Assembly: GCF_000350225.1 (NCBI RefSeq)
Contig: NW_005178990.1
Span: 178,695-242,694 of the forward strand
Direction of reading: 5' to 3'
DNA: 64,000 nucleotides
Source: Chondrus crispus
Taxonomy: Eukaryota > Rhodophyta > Florideophyceae > Gigartinales > Gigartinaceae
Position numbers and translations under genes: made by a program. Below, in pieces: positions 53,086-62,315 of this stretch. The notes beneath the pieces are model-generated. The model had not been told where the DNA came from, did not search any database, and worked only from the letters and a program-made list of their open reading frames with translations. The first letter of the stretch is position 1, and every line of letters starts with the position of its first letter.

Positions 53086-53689
53086 GTGAACTCCGATACC
53101 CTCCGATCACGAAGAAGCGGGTGTCCGTCGGATACTTTATTGCGTGGAAACTACGGTATGACCCATTGCCTGCGTCTCATTACGTATGGTGTGCTGTACT
53201 GTCGTCTGGATCAAACTACACGAAAATTCTAACTAATTGAAAACTAAATATTAACATTAAATGTATAATGATTACAACATGCCCCAATTAATTACCGAAC
53301 TGCGTCCCAAAGACGCAAGGGTTTGAAGCACCATTGTCTGGATGATGGTAGAGCTTGTGCATCAATTAAATGATCATTAAAAATTACCTCAATTATTTAC
53401 TAATTACAATATTTGTATTTAGGAAATTAATGGAGTAGGGGACTAAGTAATGTCTGACACAGTCAAGCAAGAGTTAATAGCTGACAATACCAAGCAATTA
53501 TGCAGACAACTCCCACGTACAACGGTCCTCGCGCACGACCTCCATTGATTCCAAATTTTAGAAAAATGTCTTAGATTTTGGTTCTGTGATCAGTGGTCAC
53601 TGATCACAGACCAAAGAGGGGTTTTGTACGACACCTCCAAATCTTGGACACAACCGGTTGAAACGGCAGCCCAATAATATCGAAAAACT

Positions 53690-53910
53690 ATTTGCGTTAA
53701 TAGGATGGTACAGTTTTTGAAGACCTTAATGTTAATGGAAAGTACTTCAGATAGAGCGAGTCTGGCTTTAGGGCGGTGAGAGTGTATAAGGGTCTGTGGG
53801 TACAGAGCAATACTCACGTTAATGGGATAGTACAGTTTTAGAAGACCTCAATATTAATTGGAAAGTACTTCAGATAGAGGGAGGCTGGCTTTAGGGCGAA
53901 AAAACTGTCA
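53690..53910 (+). repeat. Two direct copies of a ~120-bp unit
   Basis: GTTAATAGGATGGTACAG... at about 53,696 and GTTAATGGGATAGTACAG... at about 53,817 start two direct repeats. Both contain AAGTACTTCAGATAGAG and CTGGCTTTAGGGCG. Confidence 0.7.
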
Positions 53911-54005
53911 ACGGGCCTGTGAGTAGAGCGGGTATCGCTCGTGGCGAAGTTGTCATCGCCAAAACTTAAGATTGCAAATTTTTAGAAAAGGTTTTAGATT
54001 TTGGC

Positions 54006-54215
54006 CCTGTGATCAGTGGGTCTGTGATCAGTGGGTCTGTGATCAGTGGGTCTGTGATCAGTGGTCACTGATCACAGACCGGCGAAGGGTGTCGTACGAC
54101 ATCGTCCTTGCTGTAAAATTTGACAAAATTTTAGATTGCAAATTTTTTGGCAAATGGCCCTGTGATCAATGGGTCTGTGACCAGTTGTCACTGATCACAG
54201 ACCGGCGAAGGGTGT
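54006..54215. repeat. TCTGTGATCAGTGGG tandem repeats and a 28-bp palindrome
   Basis: A 15-bp unit (TCTGTGATCAGTGGG) repeats three to four times at 54006-54050. It runs into a perfect palindrome made of TCTGTGATCAGTG, GT-centre and its complement (54052-54080). Related palindromes lie at 53583-53611 and 54168-54202. After the last two palindromes the phrase GGCGAAGGGTGTCGTACGAC follows. Confidence 0.75.
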
Positions 54216-54942
54216 CGTACGACATCGTCATTTTAAGAAATATTTGCACCACAACCAAACGCATCCAGCCCCCCAAACGGTGCATGCACCTTTCGGCCCT
54301 GCGCCTTCCAGAACTCCGATCTCTCCACAGGCAGAGAGGCTCTACTGTGGGCTCACAAGAAGACTTCGTAATAACGAACAACACTGTTGTACAATTGTCG
54401 GATTTTGCTGTCATCGAAAGTTGTGTGAAAGCCATGTACGTGAGCATTAAATATATAATGATTGCAATATGCGTTAATTAATAACGAGATCGCGTCCCAA
54501 GGACGCTGGGTTTTGGAGCACCATTGTCTGGATGATGGTAGAGCTTGTGCAACAATTAAATGATCATTAAATATTAACGTCAATTATTTACTAATTGCAA
54601 TATTTCTAATTAGGGGATTGTCGGAGTAGGGGATTAATTAATAGCAGTCCTCGCGCACGACCTCCATTCCAGTTGGTGTGCTTGTTTAATGCATTGGGTC
54701 TATTTATTTGCAGACTTATTACTGCACTCTAGATCATTCTTGACTTCGTATTGTGCCATTGGGGCTTAAAGACGTAGTCGATTCCACGATTGATTGGCAA
54801 AGGATATATAAGTAAAGTTTGTTGTTCAGTTATAGTGGGGGGTTTTTCGACTATAGAGCCCTGCAGGGCCCTCAAAAATATCACGGTACATCGCGCAGGC
54901 TTGCAAGAGCAGGGCAAGTATTTGGTATGATATGCAATGTTC

Positions 54943-55080
54943 TGTCGTGCAACAAGATTTTCAAAAGGTGTATGGGTGGCCAGCCATACTGCAACTAATG
55001 TAGTTTTTGCTAATTTTTTGGAGGTCGATTCCAGTTTGGCTGGCCACCCATACAGCTTTTGAAAATCTTGTTGCACGACA
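54943..55080. repeat. 138-bp hairpin element, copy 2
   Basis: It has the same length and ends as 52355-52492 with only a few substitutions. It is embedded in the same neighbouring sequence, so the two were probably duplicated together as part of a larger block. Confidence 0.85.
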
Positions 55081-55751
55081 AAAATGCAATGTATTACACG
55101 TGGCGAATAAAATGCAATGTACTTCACGTGTGAATGACCAAAATGCAATGAAGTACACGTGGCGACCAAAATGCAATGTTTTAGACGTGGCGACTTAATC
55201 AATGTCCGACAGTGTAATGTTCGGCGATTGCGTCCTAAGGACGCGGAGTTCCGGAGTGCCATTGTTTTAGTGATGGTACTGCTCGACATTAATTAAATCA
55301 AAGTTAAATATATAGTGTTTATAATAGGCATTAATTAATGTCCGACAGTGTAATGTTCCAGGATGGCGTCCTAAGGACGCGTTGTTTCGGAGTACCATTG
55401 TTCTAATGATGGTACTGTGCTGCTCGACATTAATTACATCATAGTTAAATATATAGTGTTCATAATATGCATTAATTAATGTTCGACAGTGTAACGTGTT
55501 ATAGATTGCGTTTTGATCACCACGTGTCATACAAAGCATTTCTGTTCGCACATGTAATACATTGCGTTAGGGTGATTTTTGGTAATGTTTTGGGGTGTGA
55601 TTTGGGTGTGATTCTAGTGCGGTTGTCGCGCGACAAGATTTCATTTTGCTGTATGGGTGGCCAGCCATACTACAACTTTATTAAAATTTGATAACTTTCG
55701 GAGGGTGATCCTAGTATGGGTGGCCACTCATACTAACATTTCCTGTATTGG

Positions 55752-55872
55752 TAATATAGTGCTGACCTGTGGCTGTGGGACGAAAACGGCTCTATATCGA
55801 GCCCGGCACTATAAGTAAATTGAAATTTCGACTTTCTAAAGCCACTTTTCTTGCACCACTGCTTTCAAGGAA
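55752..55872. repeat. Dispersed CACTATATCG-type repeat, copy 3
   Basis: This is close to copy 2 (52955-53085), including the preceding CCTGTATTGGTAATATAGTG. It marks the right end of the repeat cluster. Confidence 0.65.
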
Positions 55873-56642
55873 CTCACGCAGGGCGCTATCACTCATACTG
55901 CACATCTGCACTAAAGATTCAAGTCTTACAAAAGCCAAAACGCTTTATGCTGGGACCACAGACGCAGTAACGGACCTGGAATACTGGGATGGTCTGTTGC
56001 TGCGTTGTTTTTTGTGTCTATCCCTATCCCCCTGCCTCTGCCGTCCTCTTGCTCTGCCCTCGTCCTTGTGCCGCCGCCGCCCCCGCCGCTGGCACCGCCG
56101 CTGCCGCCATTTGGCATTAGTCCCCTAAATCGCCTAATCGGATTGGTCTACTTCTTTTCTCGATCTGTTTATCGAAGATTGTGCTCTCACTGCCGTCCAA
56201 ATCCGTAAGTACCACAAGTAAGGCGAGCCAGTCAACGGGGGCTGCTTCATTCTTGCTTGAAATCGCAGCAAATGATACGGCATCGCTTCGGAATGTTGTA
56301 TCCTTACTCGGGGACGTCGAGAGGAACACACCCACCGTTAAGTTATTTTTTGCTGGCTTCAGAAGTTGAAAGCAAAGAAATTAACACGCCAAAAAACAGC
56401 AAACACTCTAACTAAAGAAATAGAAACGATCGCAAAATTCTCGCTGCTTTACCATGTACAAATCTCTGTAACTTGGAGTCACTCGCTTCTTCTGTCAGTG
56501 CCACTTGTTTCTCTTTGCTGATCAATGGAAGTATCCGTACTCTAAAGCGCAATAGATCGCGCTCAGTCACAGGCCTGAAGGAAGTAGGCCGTCTCCGCAT
56601 CGGCCGTTGAAGAGAAACACAGAGAACAGGGCTCTGAGGTGA
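55873..56642. other. Spacer before the eL33 gene, no supported gene
   Basis: It contains a Pro/CCGCCG-rich low-complexity stretch near 56,020-56,110. Short frames show no recognisable domain. Confidence 0.3.
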
Positions 56643-56986
56643 TTAAATTGCATTGGGGTAAAGCATGACGCGAACGCCCTTTCCGATGGAGTTCGGTGGC
56701 AACTGATTGCGAAATTTCGCGCGTACGTGACCGTTGTTTCCGTGCGGGGCAATAATGCGGCCCCACATAACGCGATACTTTCTCGAGGCGCCGCTCGGAG
56801 TCTTCTTCTCGACTAGACCCTTGTAGACGTAAGCTACTCGCTTACACATGTAGAACTGGGCATCCTTGCGATCCGATCCTTGATGCCGTCGATTAGAAGG
56901 CGTGACTGGCCACACTGCTGGTTACGTAGATTACGCTTGTAACCAAGATGTATTCCCTTGGAATGTAACCTTACGGTGTTCGTCAT
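56643..56986 (-). pseudogene. RPL35A: Cytosolic 60S ribosomal protein eL33 (RPL35A), disrupted by a 5-bp duplication
   Basis: The N-terminal part from the ATG at 56986 reads VRLHSKGIHLGYKRNLRNQ, then LLIDGIKDR. The rest lies in another frame: KDAQFYMCKRVAYVYK, then VMWGRIIAPHGNNGHVRAKF and KGVRVMLYPNAI. These match eL33 throughout its length. The frames are joined at a direct duplication of CGATC (56869-56873 and 56874-56878). With one copy the frame would give 112 residues, the normal eL33 size of about 110. No intron signals fit the 5-bp difference. This is therefore a recently disabled copy, a haplotype variant or a sequencing/assembly error; a working copy must exist because the protein is essential. 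Confidence 0.9.
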
Positions 56987-56999
56987 TGTGATAGTTGAG

Positions 57000-57906
57000 A
57001 TGGGCGAAATGAAGCACCGACGGTTTCAAGTGTGAGTGCAGGAAAGCGATAAGCACTATGCCGGTACGACACAGGAGGCAGAGATATTTTCATGCTTTAA
57101 TCGCACGCGTCTTCCTTCATGAAATCATGAAGGTAGAGAACACGCCCCCAAAGCCTCCTTCTCTTCTTCCTCCTGCCATTCACTATCGGGATACCCTATT
57201 GATCAGTGCACCGAAGCCTTTTCTGTTTCCCAGAGTTCATGGACAGGTTCACGATGAGCCTGAAGACCCCTGCCATTTACCAAGAAAAAGCATTTGTGAT
57301 TGCGCGGGAAGAAGTCGAGCCACGACTGACCAACGTCATAAATACGTCACTTTTGGCACACGGGAGTGATACGGATAGCAACTTAAACTAGCAGTCTAAG
57401 CTTCTCTTTGCAGTTTCGCCCTAGGCTCCTTCCTACCTAATGTACACTGACGCTTTGTTTGATAATCCAGATCAAAAATGATGAACTATTGCAGTTGCCC
57501 TATCCCTCCAACCGATTAGTCACTTATTCTAAATTTCACAAGCATCACTACAGTCCATGGGCAACTTCACCAGAACCAATCTCGAATGACTTGCACTTCC
57601 GCTCTGCAATAAACTTCATATTCAAATTACAAGAGAAAGAAACATGCCCATTTTCCACAAGCATTATCAGCCTTGTAATGTCATCTGCATAAATGCAAAT
57701 AGACTCATGGTGCTTCTATTCTAGTGCTGGCGCGAAGTGTAGGGAGTGCCTCGTGCGTATTTGATGGTAGATGGAGAGGGGCTACGCATGAGTATAGAAG
57801 GATGTGCAGTGCTGCAACATCATCACCCAAACACGTGCCAATGCCTGTGACAACCGAGCAAGGTTACCCTACCCCTATACCACGTCTGCCCTCAGTGACA
57901 TATTGG
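57000..57906. other. Region with a possible 60-residue coding fragment
   Basis: A plus-strand frame at 57206-57391 without ATG reads in a protein-like way (KTPAIYQEKAFVIAREEVEP, then TNVINTSLL) but no family is recognised. It could be the last exon or a remnant of a gene. The rest of the interval shows nothing supportable. Confidence 0.25.
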
Positions 57907-58440
57907 CTATAATAGCTCCGTCCCGCACCAGGCTGGGATGAAGCGCCATTGCCTCTCCTTCTCCATGCCCCTGCATTGCGCACTACAACAGCCTCGAAGC
58001 TCTCTCTGCATCCATCGCAAAACCCGTCCCCTCCGTCCCGCAGTAGGAGCGTCATGCCGAGCATAGCATCGTGATCTTGGCGCATCTGGATCGCACGCTC
58101 GTACAACTCGGCGCCGCGGCCCGCGTTGGTTCGCACGACCTCCGCACGTTGTATTTGCATGTCGCAAAGCCTCACCACCGCCTCGGCATCTCCGTGCCCT
58201 TCCACCCCAAGTTCAAACAGCTTCACAGATTTCACCGCACCCAAGGTTGCTCATAGCGTCACCATCATTGCCTTTCTCGACCCGCAATCTTACAACTCCA
58301 CACTACGATCTATATTTCTCTCGACTCCCTCGATGCTTCCCTCCATCAGAACACCAAGTGGGACCATCGATTCGATACCATCGTGCTCAATCGCGCTCGG
58401 TGCTTCGGTCCCCCAAAATTTAATGGCGTTTTTCAAAGTA
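57907..58440 (-). pseudogene. Degenerate Sel1-repeat protein
   Basis: Two minus-strand frames contain several Sel1-type repeats. One has AIEHDGIESMVPLGVLMEG then GVERNIDRSVEL (58290-58410). The other has SVKLFELGVEGHGDAEAVV, AGRGAELYERAIQMRQDHDA and MLLGMTLLL-like MLGMTLLLRDGGDGF (57990-58235). The frame changes between them near 58,245-58,290. Sel1 repeats form helical adaptor scaffolds. With frame breaks and no ends this is a pseudogene; a related scrap lies at 7168-7386. Confidence 0.6.
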
Positions 58441-58523
58441 AAACGTGCGTGATTTCTTTGTCCCACGGGTGGCCCCTGTCTTGTTGGCGAGCTCCGATTG
58501 GATGCTTCCTGTCTTGTTGACGA

Positions 58524-59077
58524 GCTCCGGCCTCCACCTCTGGAAAGAAGGGTCAAAAGAGCAAGAGACAACTTTCCAATGATGAGACCAAGAAACCAAC
58601 CCGTCAACCTTCTTCATTTCGCCACGGCTCCGCCATCTCCTGGAATATTTCAGGAAGTCCTGGTTCACCCCCAGCCGCGGAATGTCTTGAACAGAATGAG
58701 GCTGCTGCAAAAGGAGCGGCAGGCCATCGCGCCAGTCGTGCCAAGGTCATGAAAGAGTGCAAGGCCAGCGCGATGGTGTCGGGGATGAGACCCAAATCGC
58801 CAAGCCCTGTTCAGGGCGAGGAATCGAACGAATCATTCAACTCAACTCGTGAAAGGCGGGAGGGCGAAGTCTCTAGAAGAAACAAGGGCGACAGAAGTGC
58901 ATGGGCAGACTCGGTGAAGTCCAAGGACTCGCAAAAGCGACAGTCTAAGGTCGGACCCATTGCCCAGAATTCTACTACGAAGAGGAGATCAAGTGGTTCG
59001 ACTGAGACACAGCCCGCGAAACGTCCGAAACGTCAGGATCAGTCTGCTGTTTCTGGCAAGCAGAAGACCTCAGAAGG
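58524..59077 (+). CDS. Possible exon encoding a Lys/Ser-rich disordered protein
   Basis: An open frame from about 58,524 (after a TGA) encodes roughly 185 residues rich in Lys, Arg, Ser, Gln and Pro. It includes SKRQLSNDETKKPTRQPSS and basic clusters such as AKRPKRQ, like a nuclear regulatory protein. The only ATG near the start is at 58749. The sequence AGAAG|GTATGT at 59073-59083 is a good 5' splice site, so this may be an internal or 5' exon; the frame runs into a stop right after it. The family is unknown, and a chance frame is possible. Confidence 0.3.
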
Positions 59078-59104
59078 TATGTAGGGGATTTGGTGGTGGA
59101 CCTG

Positions 59105-59185
59105 GAACAGGGCGTGTGGCGGAGAAATGGAAAACGTAGAAAGAAGGGGATATGCGCTATAAACGGAGGGATGAATTTGCACGTG
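59105..59185 (+). repeat. Dispersed repeat, copy matching 60740-60818
   Basis: GGCGGAGAAATGGAAAACGT, GGCTATAA-like GCGCTATAAACGGAGG and GCATGAAT-like GGATGAATTTGCACG align with 60740-60818 at about 80% by eye. From 59,185 to 60,550 no gene is supported. Confidence 0.5.
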
Positions 59186-60569
59186 TGTATAAAGCTGTTG
59201 ATTTGAGATGGGGGGTCCGTACCTGGGTCTTCGACGGCCGGCGACTTTGTGAAGTCTCTGCTGAGTGTGAACCATCGGCATCACCGAGTCCATCACCGAG
59301 GCCATCACTGTTTGTCAGCGTTGTGGCGGCGTGGCGTACCCCGGTACAGGCCACCACTCCCATCGACTGGGACATTGCTCATGTCATCAAGCGCTGTTGC
59401 AGTTGTATTGACCAACACCCCAACGCCCCTGTCATCTGTGAACGAATTCTCGGCGAAACGGACGCCTGCGCCCTCATCAAGTTTGGATGAAGTTCCACCG
59501 ATCGGGACACCAACACCATAGGGTACGGTGTTCGTGAATGTAGTTACTGTTGTAAAACAAATGGAGTACTTCTATTGGACATGTTGTGTGAGTTTGGCCC
59601 TGATGTATCTCCTATCACTCCAATTTCTCATAATTATTTACATAGCAGATCGTGTCCAAGAACGCAAATACAGAAAAATCCCACCTACATCGATAGATGT
59701 TGACTTGGTCGATTGGTGTGGACCGGAAAAAAAACGTTGACGGTCGGACACCCTCGTACTGCTAAAAAAAGTCTCATATCGCCGACACAGTAGCTACAGA
59801 AGCACGCGACAGAAGCACACGACAAGGGCTCCAAATAAGACAAGGGCCATGTCATGAAAGAAGGCGATGGAGGGGGGATCCACGAGATTTTGAAAGGGAC
59901 AAGACCGGTAGGAGAAGACGACAGCCCAAGCTTGAAAGTGGGCAAACAGTTGATGATTTAGAAAGGGCAACTTCTCCGAAGCTACTGTCCGAGAAGGCCG
60001 TCTCAAGGGAGAACCAATAAACTTAGTAAGCGACGAGGTCATGGACGATCCGCTTTCCGCGTTCCGAAATGGAATTTGTCGCTATCTTTTTCGCACCTGT
60101 TTCGCATTCTGTCATGCGTGGGTTAGCCTTTCTAGCATTGCTCCGCGCTGACGCTATATATAAAGTATTGCTACAGTGAAATGTTTCAAGTCATGAATGA
60201 GGGAATCTCATGACCCATTCAAGTTATTACCAATACTGCAATCGTGAAACTGCGGGATGTCCTAACGCGAATGCTATGCTACATTCCCCGCTGGGGTGTG
60301 TCTACACCTGGAGGCGAATGTAAAGCGTAGATATCAGCCTACGCACGCACAGAGGCGTAGGTACGAGCCCTAGTAGAGGTGGGAGTGGGGGCAGTTGCGT
60401 GAGAAGCAGCAGCCCGCCATCGGGGTCTACAACAAGCCCTTAGAAGCGGAGGGCGTGGTATAGCTAGGAAGTGCAGCAGACGAGGAAAGAGGGGGGTGCA
60501 GGTTGAGGAGGGAGAGGACTCGAAGTAGCCGTGAAAGGGGGATGTACAGAGGATCTAGGCGATAAAATT

Positions 60570-61215
60570 CGGAGCAGTTGTTGCGAGACCCAACTTCATA
60601 ATTTAGAGTTCACGTGTATTATGTCTGGCTCCACACTGCAGTCAACTGGCGGAAGAGGAAGTGGGGTACGCGGGAAGGGGACAGTGGCGGACTGCAGAAG
60701 ATATGGAAGGGGACATGGAAATGGGGAGTTTGAGCAGCGCGGGTAGCGGAGAAATGGAGAACGTAGAGAGGAGGGGGCATGGGCTACAAAAGGAGGCATG
60801 AATGTGCACGAATGTACACGAATGCACAGAGGATGTAGGCGGTAATATCTTAAGCAGTTGCTGGGAGACGTTACTTTCTAATTAAAATTGGACGCTACAG
60901 ATCGCTTTATAAATTGACTGGTCTCCACTACGTCAGGCTCTACAATGCGGACAACTGGAAGTAGGAAACGTGCAGCAGTTGTTGGGAGACGTTAAATTCA
61001 AATAAAAATAGGACGCGACAGATCGCTACAGTATGTAAATACTGATGTCCGTTACGTCAGGCTCCGCACTGCGGACAACTGGAAGTAGGAAACATGCAGC
61101 AGTTGTTCGAAGACGTTAAATTGTAATTAGAATAAGACGCTACAGATCAATTTTTGCGTATGACTGGTGTCTATTACGTCACGCCCTGTACCGCATTCAA
61201 CTTGAGACATGAATG
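60570..61215 (+). repeat. Tandem repeats of about 120-124 bp
   Basis: Copies anchored on GCAGTTG begin near 60573, 60854, 60974 and 61098. They share GGAGACGTTA, GACGCTACAGATCGC, TACGTCAGGCTC and GCGGACAACTGGAAGTAGG. The first copy is separated from the others by the 60740-60818 repeat. No coding is implied. Confidence 0.7.
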
Positions 61216-62130
61216 AGATAACATCTTTCTCATAATGCAGCACTTGTCCAGTGACTTTACATTTACACCATAATTTCTTGGCGAAAGACATGCCATAAGT
61301 AATTAAAGAATTTTCTTACAAATGTAGATACTGATTGGACCCAGTTTTCTGTTCCAATAATAAATACGATCATTCGCGGCAGGCTGAACGTGTGTGTGCT
61401 TTAAGAAATGGTCATTGTGAAAATTCGCGCGTAAAAAAACTCATGCGCAATGTGGGATTAGAATGACTTGTGAAGTGTATACAGATGAGGTATTTCGAAA
61501 AGCATCACAAAAACGTTGAAAGAAAGTAGTGCATCTGAAATATATGATCAGCAGTTGTCGTACATGCAGACCGCCTAGTCGACATCAAATACAAACTCTG
61601 TACATCCACCAGAAAGCCATTCCTCATCGGCATACTGACGCCAACCAAAGTATACTGTGCTGCCTAATGAATTCAATCCATATCGTACGTTTCATCCGTA
61701 AAACATACATCCTAGTTACAAGCACAGAAAAACTTATTTCAAAACCAGACAAACCGAGCTAAAATGGTTTTGTGGCGTTCCACAATCATGTTATCGAGTA
61801 ACAGGCTCCGATGGCTATATTCCGAAACACCAATCTGATATGTCCAGAGCCCTTGTCGTATATAACCAAGTCCGAGGTTGAGTAGAATGATGGTGTGTAA
61901 AGCAACCAGCTGAACGCAACAAAATAAAGTAAAAAATACACAGTGCATCAAAGTAGCTGTCGGAGAGAGAGAGTGGTCCAAGGGCAGTGTCGCTTTTGCC
62001 GCTGGTGTTGCCGTTGCCGCCGTAGCCTCCGTTGCCGCCGCTGGTTTTGCTGTTGCCGTCGCTGGGGCCGCTGGGGCCGTTGCGGGGAAGCTTTACTAAA
62101 GAAGGCACTATTGAGCGACCTCCCCCCTGT
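61216..62130. other. AT-rich spacer without a supported gene
   Basis: A CCGTTGCCGCC-type trinucleotide-rich patch lies at about 61,990-62,090 (Gly/Asn-rich on the minus strand). No gene, RNA or transposon end was recognised. Confidence 0.3.
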
Positions 62131-62131
62131 A

Positions 62132-62300
62132 CCAATATTTTGTAGACCAGCAAGGACACCAGCAATAATGTTTCAGATTTTTCGTAGATAGATCCCTGCT
62201 CCCCGAATACGTTACAATACTGTACCAATATTTGTAGACCAGCAAGGAGTCCAGCAATTTGTTATTAGAGATATCTTGGTAGACCAGCAAGGGGATGGTC
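62132..62300 (+). repeat. Three short repeats of TAGACCAGCAAGG
   Basis: GTAGACCAGCAAGG occurs near 62142, 62233 and 62281, the first two inside a longer ACCAATATTT(T)GTAGACCAGC unit about 90 bp apart. This spacing is close to that of the 88-bp satellite that begins directly after it. Confidence 0.55.
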
Positions 62301-62315
62301 CCATCTCCTAAACCC

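Larger units (their letters stand above)
51762..55872. repeat. AT-rich cluster of duplicated repeat modules
   Basis: A block of about 1.46 kb (51762-53222) is partly repeated at 53222-53555 and again, with rearrangements, at 54444-55872. Shared phrases include AATTCTAACTAATTGAAAAC, GATGATGGTAGAGCTTGTGC, TGCATTGGGTCTAT and AAAGACGTAGTCGATTCCAC. Six copies of a palindromic module GCGTCCYAAGGACGC (one as GCGTCCCAAAGACGC) occur near 51834, 52676, 53302, 54489, 55229 and 55363. Each is followed by ACCATTGT and ATGATGGTA. No coding potential is seen. This is nested non-autonomous transposon debris or a satellite-like locus. Confidence 0.8.

Noticed and set aside
53972..54481. 169-residue ORF with repeated CDQW
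   Set aside because: The repeated peptide is simply the translation of the TGTGATCAGTGGG tandem repeat, and the remainder has no protein-like pattern.
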